64,000 nucleotides of DNA from Lolium rigidum (taxonomy: Eukaryota; Streptophyta; Magnoliopsida; Poales; Poaceae). The DNA lies in contig NC_061513.1 in assembly GCF_022539505.1 (NCBI RefSeq), positions 176,668,017-176,732,016 on the forward strand, in the 5' to 3' direction. The notes under the pieces are model-generated. The model saw only the letters and a list, made by a program, of their open reading frames with translations. It was not told the DNA's origin and did no database searches. Shown piece after piece: positions 10,217 to 21,800 of this stretch; the first letter of the stretch is position 1; each line of letters opens with the position of its first letter. The translations under genes and the position numbers were made by a program.

Positions 10217-10784
10217 TGTCGTGGATATGACAACGGCAGGTGCTACAGGGTGCAGCACTTCGTTGATGCGGGAGCAAGGAGACATAGCCATCTGCGGAGC
10301 GAGGTGCACAGGATGCAAGGGTTTACCCAGGTTCAGCCCCTCCGGAGAGTAAAAGGCCTACGTCCTGCTAGATTTATTACTCAGTGGAGAATTACAATGG
10401 GGGGCTCAGTCGGCGGCTACGCCAAGAGCAATGAGAGGGAGATTGGATCTCTGATGGTGTGTCATCTAGGGTCTAGCTCGGGGGCTTATATAGGCACCCC
10501 CGATCTATGGTTACATGAGGATAAGTCCGAATCACATCAGTTGCTACTAATCTGGGATTCGTTGCTCTTCTTGCAAGTAATCTCCTCCTCCAGTCGCCTG
10601 GGCCTCCCGTCCAGTCGGCCCATCCGAGGATTTTAGCCCAGTCGCACCGGGGCCTGGGGGTTTTTGGGCCAGTCGCACCAGGGCCCGGGTGCCCAATCAC
10701 TCCAGTCGACTGGAACCTTCCTTGAGCCCTTTACTCCATGGCGAGTGAGACTGGTGATACACTCCCTAGGGAATATCCCCATCA
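10217..10784 (-). mobile_element. 3' LTR of a truncated LTR retrotransposon (K)
   Basis: The segment runs TGTCGTGGATATGACAACGG to GGGAATATCCCCATCA. To its right, the minus strand reads CGCGCTCGGGGACTAC, a polypurine tract abutting the LTR, which puts the element on the minus strand and makes this its 3' LTR. A minus-strand TATATAAG at about 10485-10492 fits the LTR promoter. The 5' half and the twin LTR are missing from the window. Confidence 0.65.
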
Positions 10785-11194
10785 GTAGTCCCCGAGCGCG
10801 GTGATGATGAAGCAAGGGCTTGAGGCAGAGCTCGAAGAGGTCTGGCGATGGATCGAAGCAAGTCGTCGCCGGGCTCCTGAAAAAACAAGGTTAAGATCAG
10901 GATCCCAGTATTTAGTCACCATGGGCCAGTCGTCGGCACTGGCCAGTCGTCGTGTGCCAGTCGGCGTCTGTCACCCAAGGGAGACACGTGGAGGCTCCAA
11001 CGGCTAGATTCGCGTTGACCGAGGCGCGAGCCGTTACCGCGCAGTTGACTGTTGGACTTGACAAGACCGCTAACGGCTAGTTAACGGCCGCGCAGTTCAG
11101 TCCGGCGCAAATCTCGGCCGTCGATCTCCGGGCGGCAATTTCGGAACGACATTGAATCGTGGATCTTGTTCCTTAAATCGGGCGAGTGCGGAGG

Positions 11195-11325
11195 TATAAA
11201 GGGTTGTTCCAGGGGTTAGGGCTCCTCACTCCACCGCATTTCCCCCCTTCTTCTCTCCTTCATCTCCTCCTGCTTTCCTTCGCATTCGAGCTCAGAGCGC
11301 ACCAATGGCGGCCAAGAGGTGGTGC
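11195..11325 (+). promoter_or_regulatory. Promoter and first codons of an antisense gene in element K
   Basis: On the plus strand (antisense to element K) a TATAAAG at 11195-11201 is followed by a CT-rich leader and an ATG at 11305 reading MAAKRW, after which the sequence changes to unrelated LTR-like DNA. Together with the adjacent 3' LTR and polypurine tract, this resembles the start of an antisense gene such as the one in element F. Only the first few codons remain, so the product cannot be named. Confidence 0.4.
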
Positions 11326-12535
11326 TCAATTATTACAATGGGGTGGGTTGAGGCGTATGAGTCAAGAGCGGAATTTATACATCTTGTGATGGATATATAC
11401 AACAAGGTCCCACCCGGTAATATCATATCAACACCGCTTGCAAGCAAGTGTCTAGGTCACAGAGGATATGATATTATGATGACGAGTTTAATCATGTTTG
11501 TAAGTAATGAGATAGAACAAGGTATAGTGGATACCAAAGATCAAGTCTCGGACAAACAAAGGTATCGTTCTACAAAAGGAATAGGACTCGGCGTTGAGGT
11601 TCAAACGATAAAATTAATTTGTGGTTGCATTGGGACCGTTATGGTTTTCCAGACCCCCCCTGATGGTCATTGATCGAAGAGTCATCTCGATCATGTCTAC
11701 GCATTCCCGAACCCGAAGGGTGGAACACTTAAGGGTATACGACACTTTGAGATTGATTCGGTTTTATTCCAGAATAGGAAGAGAACACCAAAATTGTTCC
11801 GGAGAGGAATCATAATAAGTTCTGGAATCAATGAATTGTTCAGAGATTCAAATATGTATTGACTATTTAATTAAATGAATTAAATAATTAACTATAAATA
11901 AAAAACAGGAAACCCCCTAATTGGGCCACCATTGAGCATCCCAATAAGAGAGGGGCAGCCGAACCCTAGGGAAAGGGTGGGCCGACCGCCCAAAACCCTA
12001 ACCCTAGGAGGGTAGCAACGCATGGAGGGAGGGGGCTGCCTCTTGGTGGCCTCCCTCTTCTCTCCCATCCCCTATATAAAGAGCCCCAAGGGGCTCTCCT
12101 TGTTCATCCCCCAGAGTTCTCTCTCCCTCCCCTCTCCTCTCCCTCACGCGTGTTCCCGAAGTTTGGAACGTGCGTAGAATTGGAGTATTCTCCACCATCT
12201 GCACTACGTCGTACTGCCGGAACACCGATTTGAATCTTCTACTGCAGCTGCTTCGCTTGACCGGAGTCGGAGAGACGCCTATACATCGTACGTGTGTAGA
12301 ACTACGGAGGCGCGACAGTTGGAGCGCTTCATCGTTGGACTTCTTTACGACCTTGAGGTCAGCGTCGACGTACAACTTCATTGACAAATGTTCATTGTGA
12401 ACGTTAGGCTTTTCGGTTTTCAAAGGTATGAACACCGATCCTCTCTGTTACGTTGCATCTTCATATAATAGATCTTGATTATGTTATTGTGTCGTAGGAC
12501 TTTTTTTTTCTGCAACGGAACACTACACATCCGCA
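11326..12535 (+). mobile_element. LTR-retrotransposon fragment with promoter
   Basis: A stretch without coding capacity that looks like LTR U3-R-U5: a TATATAAA at 12073-12080 in GC-rich context, a CT-rich presumed leader (12105-12150), then TTCAAAGGTATGAACACC and a T-rich end near TTTTTTTTTCTGCAACGGAAC, a common Triticeae LTR end. Borders, twin LTR and family are not determined. The 143-codon minus-strand frame (12004-12435) is not convincing. Confidence 0.4.
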
Positions 12536-13900
12536 CAACCGTCCTCCTCTCTCATTCCTCCTTGCAAGTGCTGCATAGATCTGGCTATCAAAAATACATG
12601 AAAAAGGACTATCTATGGCCGAGAACATGGAGGTAAATTAAATCTTCGTCATTCCATTGTAGAAAACATTTGCAATTCCTTTTATTTTTAGTATACTGAT
12701 TCATTTTTTCGGGTTCATAGACCTGTGAACATTGCTTGGACACCAATGGTTTGTGCAGGAAAGGGAATTGAAACGAATCATTTTTCTATAACCTTGCGCA
12801 AGGATTTTGAATATTTCACGTTATGTGGACTATGTTTATATGTGGGTGGCTCTGGTTCTTGGTTCATAACAAAATATGTGTACACACAAATGCCAGTTTG
12901 AGCCCATTATTATTTATTTAGAAAAGAATTTACTAATACCAAGGTCTATATATATTTGGAAAGAAGCTACAATATTAGCAATGATTAATTAAGTGTAATG
13001 TCCTGCATAGTCTGAGTTGAGTTTGGACATATTTTATTGACAAGGACTTTCTATGTAGAGAAAATTGAAATAATCTTGATATGTCAAATATTTATGTCTC
13101 TTATCCAACTTTGTTTCCCTTATATTCTGTCCAGAGCATCCCATGCTTCAGAAGAGCGTGTTTCATTCGAGAAAATAGGGTTGGTCGTTTTGAAAGAAAA
13201 AAAAGTTTAAGCCTTGTCTCATTACACATGAAGACTTTAGATTCAAAGTTACGATGATTACTCACAATGGAATAACCGTGATTAAGTGTAAATAATTTGC
13301 TAGGGTCTACCAACTGGTAGTTGGGGACGTTCTGATCTTACTTACGTGCAAACATGATCCAGTGCCAACTATTTTCCCGTACAATCTGCCAATGACTCAT
13401 CCATGTATGCCGTACTAATTAATCTTAATTTTCTTCCTAACTTGCACTAATATATAATCTGCCTATCACTTGTTACTTGTACCATTATAATCTTCAATTT
13501 CTTGCTAGATCTAGCTAGCAAACTGCCAACTAACATTTGTTCCTCCTACTTGACAACATATTACGATTTGTGAAAGAGGCAACGTAAACTATTTGATTCT
13601 CTAGGTTATTCTGATGATAGATCCAGCGTGAACTGGAGAATGATGCAACATGTGATTAATCACGTGCACTATTTTGATGATATTGTGCACTTTCATGAAG
13701 TTGGAAGGCAAGGTGAACCATGTTGGGTACTGTTGCACACTTTGAAGTTCACTTTCATGAAGTTGGAAGGCAAGGTGACCCGTCCTTTGTTAAAAAATAA
13801 TATTTATCGCCAGCAGATTGCTCAGAGTGTTTGACTTCTTCTACTTCGCGAAGAGAGTGGTTGACTTTATATGCTAACTGACATGTCACTAATCAACATT
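12536..13900. other. AT-rich DNA without a recognised gene
   Basis: No long open frame. A short direct duplication, CTTTCATGAAGTTGGAAGGC, occurs near 13690 and 13752. An ATG at about 12615 (MAENME, followed by a GT donor) and a possible downstream exon near 12720 reading TCEHCLDTNGLCRKGN were seen but are too short to call a gene. Confidence 0.4.
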
Positions 13901-14229
13901 TCGGTCCTCTGAGCGATCGACGGTTTGACAATCGACAAACACATCCGGCAATGCTCAGTCGAGCTGCCTTTGGGCCATGACGGTAGGCCGACTATTCTCG
14001 GCAGCTTGCTAACTGACGAGGACTGGGCTGAAGGAACGATGGACTATCGAAACCGGACTTGCACATTCGGGTACCACTTACAGCACGCGCGACGCGAGTA
14101 CGGCCATGTATCGGGCTATCGGCCATCGCGCGCACATGCATCCATCCCCGCGTGCATGCTAGTTCTTCGGTCAACACGCGCGACGCTGACGAGTGTCCTC
14201 TGCGCGACGCGGATGGGTACGCGCGACGC

Positions 14230-14660
14230 GAGCGAGTACATTTGTGTACAACACACGAGTACACTTACGTATAACATACGAGTACAGTTACGTATAACAC
14301 ACGAGTACAGTTGCACACACGGGCGAGCAAAAATACAATCGCGCACACGAGCAGGTACAGTTGCGCATACGAGTAGCTACAGTCACGCACACGAGCGAGT
14401 ACAGTCGCGTACACGAGCGAGTACATGTACAGTCGCGCACACGAGACAGGTACAGTTGCGCACACGAGTAAGTACAGTCGCCTACACGAGCGAGTACAAG
14501 TACAGTCGTCCATATAAGACAGGTACAATCGCGCACACGAACGAGTACAGATACAGTTGCTCACACGAGTAAAGGAAAAAATGCACCAAATACATTCAAA
14601 ACAGAAGTACTTATCAGTTCATACACGAGTACAGTTAGATACACAACACGAGTACAACCA
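14230..14660. repeat. Minisatellite, GCACACGAGCGAGTACAGT-type
   Basis: About 20 imperfect copies of a 20-28-bp unit (GCGCACACGAGCGAGTACAG with CGTATAAC-type variants). Open frames on both strands here (for example 13925-14572 plus, 14265-14564 minus) are simply the repeat read as Arg/Thr/Ser/Tyr or Cys/Thr/Leu strings. Confidence 0.8.
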
Positions 14661-15847
14661 TAATAGTATAGGAAGTACGAAAAAAAATTCTCTAAACCAA
14701 TCAACATGAGATCTAGTTTTGAAGATCTCGACGAGAAGATCTCAAAAGTCGAAACGGTTCGTCATTTGGACTTACGGTTCTCAAGATATTTCATTTTGAA
14801 AAAATAAATCTACGAAAAAAGTGAAAAACTAACCCAACCCAGCTCTTCTCTCTCCTCCCTCGTCCCCACCTTGTTTCCCCTTGCGACACGTGGCGAGCAG
14901 AGAGACTACTTCCCAGAGATTTTCTGTCACCACAGCGCGGCACTTGTCGCATGCGGAGCGAGTTATCTTCCCTTCGCGAAGGTCGGCCTTTTTTTTAACG
15001 AATTCGTGCACATTCGGAAACCCAAACTCCTCTGCCAGACCAAATCCCAGACCCTATTCCAAGACCCTATCTATTCTCGCAGCTGCAGTTTAGAGGATTT
15101 TGATCGGGAATTTCGATTTGCACGGTATTTCCGTAAGCAGCGTCTAATTTCTATCGTCAATCATACTATCATGACATACTGCTATCATTTTGAACAAGAT
15201 TAGCACTACCGTTCAAGATTGTGTGTGTTCATATCACTTGCAGAGGAGAGACAAGGGGCACAGCCATGGACAACTCCTATCGCTACTCGATCAACATGTA
15301 TGACTATGCAATTCAGAATACTATTGGTTGAAATGCTGGTTCAACCTTTTATATATTATTAGTATAGTAAGAGTAGACAGCAAAAGTCACTCCCTCCTGT
15401 TATGGGAAAACAAGCAGTTTCATAACTAAGGCTCTAGCTGAAGTCGTATTATGGAACCACGCATCTTGTTTAGCACAGCCGTACATTTCCTTGTTCGACA
15501 CATGAACATGACTTCATAGGAAAGGGCATGCTCATTCACAGTAGAGCCGTACATTTGTTTGTATGACTTTAGTTTCAGAAAACCAAATGTACAATCTCCT
15601 CAGCCACCATCAATTTCTATCAGACTATAAAGTGAAAAGGAACAAATTAGACTGAAGCTAAAAGAAGTTATTTGCATCTAGTAGTACCACGCAGGGATTA
15701 CTCAATAGTTGAGCGGCCATGGAGTTCGGCCCAAAACTGCAAATATCACCTACAGCATGCATCTCTTCTACCACGTCGGGAAATAGTTGAACAGCTGGGA
15801 TATTCAGTAAGGAGCTATACATGGCAGTAGAAACTACTTAATCCTGA
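14661..15847. other. Intergenic DNA downstream of the DDB1-like gene
   Basis: From 14680 to 14825 there is a GAGATCTAGTTTTGAAGATC / GACTTACGGTTCTCAAGATA block of the kind found in grass DNA transposons. CT-rich and GC-mixed sequence at 14830-15260 precedes a short ATG frame at 15266 (MDNSYRYSINM) ending at a GT. About 15300-15847 holds the 3' UTR side of the DDB1-like gene. No second gene could be supported. Confidence 0.4.
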
Positions 15848-18800
15848 TTAGTGAAGATCCGCCAACTCTTCCACTAACAGACACAGCTTATCCACATCAA
15901 CGCCCATCGCCATTGCAACTGCAAGCTTGTGGCTTGAACTCAGTTTGAGGAATAATTCAATCAGATCACCATCCACGAAGTTCCGGGCAACACTCGTCCT
16001 CCTGACGTTATAGAATGACCGCCATTCTGCATGGCTAAGATTACCAACACTCTTGATGGACTTCGCAAGGATGGATTGCAGCTTCTCAAGGATCATATGT
16101 AGGTTACTTGGAATGGATGCAATCACACCAATTGCGCCACTGATCGTGCCAAAGATGGCCGTAGGATACTTGCCTACCAGTGAGCGTGTGTGGTGTTTAA
16201 CCAGAGAACCATGCTGCAAACTATTCACCAAGTCCCCCAGATGGTACTCCCCAATGACATCAAGACGCCCTTCATGGGTCTCACTCTCACGCACGGTAAA
16301 CAGGTTACAACAATTGTCTGCACCGATATAAATATCGTCATCGAGCATCTCAACTGCACTAATCCAGCTTGCGTTAAAATCCCTAGCTTTATATTCAATC
16401 AGGCCTTCGTCATGCTGACCAATAAGAAGAAGCAACAGCAATCAGTATGATCCAAAAAGTGCTATTTACAAGCTTACTTTAGCATTCATAGATGCATTGC
16501 ATCCTGTAAAAAGTATAATGAAGTGAAAAGTGTCGCCATACCTTGTATACCAGCAACGATAATGATCTCATAATGTCTCCAACCACGATGAAATCACCGC
16601 GGGTTTGAGTATGCATAGGCAATACGTCACTGTGGTAGCTACACTCCGATTGCAGTTCATGTGACCTATCATCTCGCTGCACCCACTTGTACAATCTGAT
16701 CTGCTGATTAATAGCAGCCAATAATTTTCCATTGAATGCATTAAGCGAATAGACAGCTCCTTTAGTTTCTTTTTCTGAGATTAGTTGCAACTCTCCTTTT
16801 TCAACTAAAAAAACCAGGATCCGACCCTGCGACAAGTTGCGTTGGCACCAAAAAGAAGTTAATGCAGGAGAAAATGTTGGATATATCAAATACAGACTAT
16901 ACAGTACCAATGCTCAATGTAATATGTTCTGTATTCTGCCAAACGACTAAGCGTTTTTTTGCAGGTTTTACTCAGCGTTTGTTGACTAAATACAACTCCA
17001 TGTAACAAGAATTAAATAGAAAAGAGAAGGAAAAGCAGTTTCTGTGGCTCTGCCAGTACTGTCTATTTTTTGAAAGAGGCAAAAGGCTTGCCTTTTCAAT
17101 TAAAACAGGGTGCTGTTTATATTACATATCACAAATACCTGAAAAGTGACTAGGTAAAAGTCGTAAAACCAAAAAATTCTCCTGGCGAGGAAAAGGGAAA
17201 TCCATGTTGGTCAAGTTTGACATGATACTACCCTGTCCTTGATAACTGAGCTTATTCAGAGGAGATAAAATGAAAATAAAATCATGCAATCAATAATAGG
17301 CATATCACTTGTCACAATACTTTTTGAAATAGGGAAACTTGGATAGCTATAATAGCTCCATCATATATACTCCCTCCGTTCCAAAATAACTGTCGCATAT
17401 TTGACTAGATTCACATGTATCTAGACATGATTTAGTGGTAGACACATACAAATTTACGACACTTATTTTGGAACGGAGGGAGTATATATGGGACAGTAAG
17501 TTCCATATAAGGCAGCAAAGCTTTAGAAAGAGCATGATGTTCATTAAGGGTGAACCTGATAAAACCTTACCTTTGTGGGTTCATTTTCCATGGGTAAAAC
17601 ATAAGCTGTTCCCACACAATAGTAAGAATTTTCATCATCAGAAAATGAGCAGCTGACAATGGAGCAACCCCATTCAAAAGTATCAAGAGTATGTGTTGAC
17701 AAAAACCCAAAAGTTTGATGGTCTAACAGATGAACAAAGTGCGTCTCGCTCTCTGTGTGAATGTCCTTATCTTTGAAACTGCAGAATGCAAGTGTTCGAG
17801 ACTGTTCCTGGTAACAGATGCGGCGTGCTTGTTCGTTTAAGGGGATTGTGTGGATATGAAGTTTTCTGAAGTCATTAATTGCTCCAACTGAAAGTTCAGC
17901 TTCTTTAGCTATCGCAATGCTGTTACAACAAAGAAATAGCTCAATGCAAATCCAAGGAACTTTTTTTTAGCAAAAGAGCTAAGACAATAGGTAGCTACAC
18001 ACGTGCATAACACGAGAGGGAGGAGGGACCTTTCTGGGGAAACAGCTGTATTAAAAGGGCACACGTGGCTCATTTCTTTCAGATTGACATAACTATAGAG
18101 TAACTTCTTGTCACTGCTGTATATGAGAGTTGGCCTATCTGATGCAGCAAACACATGAGTTCGATTGTGGGATGAGAATTTATAGAGGCTGATTGGTTGT
18201 GTTCCCAAGGAGAACCTGCGTCTAGCTGATAGTTCACATTTACTTATGTTCAACACAAAACTGAAGAGGTGACCATCTCCAAGACCACAGAACAAGTATG
18301 ACACCTGAAAAGAAGACCAATCAAGATATTACTGTCGACGGTCCAAATTTCTGTTACACAGAAAAGTGACATGAAGAGCATACCTCTTCAATAGTACACA
18401 GCAGAACAGAACGAGGAACAAATTCAGCAAATTTCTCCTTCCAATTTAGTTGAAGGCCAGGGAGCGAAAATATCCTCACACTTATATCTTTCCACATCCC
18501 AACAGCTGCAAAGGAGCTAGATTGTGGATTCTCACCAACTGAGTTTATGTCAAGGCAAGAAATATCATGCTCAAGCTCTATATGCTTCACTTCCACCAAC
18601 TTAGAGTTGGTAATTTCTAGATAGACGAGATGGAAACCACCAGTTGCCAACAAAACCTGCAAGATGGCAACAACGTGTAAACTGCTATAATATGAAGCCA
18701 TGATGAACGATTAAAATGGTAAAGAAATACATAGGTTTATCATCTGAACCACAAGGAAAACATAAATCGTATTCAGTCAGGAACTTTTAATTTACTGACA

Positions 18801-21800
18801 TTTTTTTTTGACGAAAAGGCAGTTCAACGCTGCTTTTCATTAATTTATAGAAGGAGAGTTACATAATACAAGCTAAAACTGAAAAAACAACCTATCAGCA
18901 TTCATTTACATCGATTTGTTACTTTAATCCTAGCCATGGAGCACCCACCCACCCTCATCCAAATCATGCCCACCCTCTCCGCCTGAACTCACACACATTT
19001 CAGAAGAAGAAAATGTGACGAAATTTTAATGACCATTTATAGCACTTTTTTGAGAAATGAGGTTAATATGTTCTCTAGAAAAGCACTCTATATTTGAAGT
19101 AGATGCTATTTACCATGCATTGCTAGATTTGAAGTAGATCCCCAAACTGATACGAACCAGACTGTCATCACTTGTCACTGCTAATAAGCCAACTAAATTA
19201 GGAGGGCTTCAAGGTAAACCAAAAAAAAACCATTTATGTTTAGCTGTACCAAGTTATGAATAAACTCTGAATTTTAAAATTTCTGTTGCAATGATTTAAA
19301 TAACATTCCATAAAGTAATTTACTGGTATAAATAAGTCTCATTTTTTAAACATGCTCTGATCAGCTTGCAGCCTTGCACCCAGCTTGTGGCTGATTATCG
19401 TGTTCGGTGATCCATATTCAAATTTAATATTGAAAACAGCTTGGTTCCCTACAGTCTCGGGAACTGGTTTGGCATCAGTATTCCAAGTTCTGCCTACTGT
19501 GTGAGTGAACGAAAATTGTTAAAACAAGTACATGAAACTATAGTAATGTTATGATACTGGATACACAGTTTGCAGTCTCACGTCATAATCCACAAGAGTT
19601 GCCAATAATTGGCAGACTGTAATCTGACAAGTAGTCAGACTTGAAAATAGAGATAATAATTACTCGTATTAGAGTACGTACTATCACAAAGATTTCTAAA
19701 CTGGAAAATATCATCCAACATAAGGATGGCATGTGTAGCTTAGGGCCACATTCAGTGGCATATTGTATGCAATTTTCCAACTCAATGTTCGTTGAGATAG
19801 TACTGAGCAATATCACCCAAAGAGAGGCCAACCTGGCTTGCATTAGCTGCTGCAACATTGATTGAAAATCCTGTTGGTGCAAACCATTGATCCAGTAAAT
19901 CCAGAGAAGTAGAGCTGACTAATCTAACAGAATTAGCAGTAACCTGCCATCAAGATTCAGGATTACAAGTTTTAAGGTAACAAATGAAAAAAGAAAACCG
20001 CAAAATGGCTAAAAGTTAATAACAAGTAGCCAACTGTAGACTAAAAATAGACAGATGGGTAGAAAAATGGAGAACCTGTATAAGCTGATTGTGGATGGCA
20101 CTTCCGCAGACCAGAGTCTGTGTTTCTGAATCAAATCCTTCTATATCGGTTTCTGCCAATTCGTTTTCCTTATTCATCGCCAAGAAGTGTGTCTCGTTTA
20201 TAAAGGTTACAACCAAGAACGTGTCATATTGATCATTCAATGAAGTTTTTAAAGACCATAGTCCTTTGATGCCTTGGAGTTGTACTGAAGCCTGGATACA
20301 CATGAAGATATTATTTAAGCTTTCAATAGTGTAACCCAGAATTCAATACAACATAGATAAAGTTTAAGGAAAAATTTAGACCTGGTTAGTAATCACTATT
20401 CCGTTACGAATTGCCCGAATTGAACCATCCTTGTGTGCACCTGAACAAGTAATCACCTGACCTTGCCCTTGTCTTTCAAGATCAACCACACACAAGTCTA
20501 CAATTGGTCCAATGTTCATATATTGTTCAAGAATTTCAACAAATGAACCGCTTGCATCCGCTTGATTATTCAGTTTTATGAGCTGTTAAGAACAATTGTT
20601 AGGTGCAAACCTACAATGTCACTAGCAATGTAGGTTGGAATCGAAGTAATCCAGAATTTTCACATGGTCAGAACAGTGGAGTCAAACTGCGTGTGTGTGC
20701 CTACATGTATCGGCACACACATGCTCATGTTTTGGAGGGTTTAATTCGAGGTAACACCATAACAGTACAGCAAATCATGAATGACACCCACTATGATGGA
20801 GGATCAGATCTATAAGAGTAGTACACTAGAAAGAGCAAATGATACCTGCAACTCAAGTTGATGTCACCTACCTGTGAGTCCCCAAACTGCGAACCAATAT
20901 AAACGAGACCACTATCAAGATATGATATTTTTGATGCAATTGAAGTCTCTCCCATGTAGTGAGTTTTTAAATCGGTCACTCTGGATGCCACCATACATGG
21001 AAAAGTGATATTTAAGGGGCGATTAATTTAGTACTGGAATCTAAACCTTCTTATTTTCAAAATAAAATAAAAAATCTACATGGATACCTTCCCCGTTCTT
21101 GAGTAATTACAAGTAAATGCAGAGAGCCAGTATTGTCTCCATATAAATAGCGGGAACCATCTGGGTCAACCCGCCCAACAGCTCCAATGATAGCCTGGAC
21201 AAGAAATGATGTGTCAGCTATACTAGAACCAAATGGTTGTGCACAAATAAGGTTCAGACCAAAACAGAAAAGCACAACTACCAACAAAGGAAGAGCCTTA
21301 CTTGATTTATTGATAGAGATTTAAATGTCGTGGAACTCCAGTGAACTATTGTGTCCTCACCAATTATTATGACACCACCTAGTGGTACAGGTACTAACAG
21401 ACAAGCACCGTTGTCTAAATTATTCTGAGACCAAGAACCTTCAACAAATTCCTTGTCCTCCAATGCAATTTCATATGTCTTAACATGTCTGGCATCCTTG
21501 TTGTCCTGAAGTGTAATATAGAAATAAGAATCATTGGATGAAAAATATCATGGCTGAATTACATACAACAAAAATGGGATGATGCACGAAGAAGAATGTG
21601 CAAGCTGGAGAGATTGCTTTCGAAAAATGGAGGTATGTGTTTTCTATGTTCATAGAAGACCATTACTTTACTGAAGTAAAAAAAGGTCCACGCGGTAAAG
21701 ATAAGGATCGATCCACGAAATATGATGCGTACAATAAATCTTTCCACAAGAGAAAAAATGGAGCACTACTTCATTAGCATGAGCATGAAGTAACTTAGTT

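Noticed and set aside
12615..12775. Possible two-exon gene start (MAENME / TCEHCLDTNGLCRKGN)
   Set aside because: Short, stops at once, and no family recognised.
13925..14572. 215-codon plus-strand open frame, Arg/Thr/Ser-rich
   Set aside because: It is the minisatellite read in one frame; similar frames exist on the other strand. No domain or splice structure.
15266..15300. ATG reading MDNSYRYSINM followed by a GT donor
   Set aside because: Eleven codons with no downstream exon recognised; too little to call a gene.
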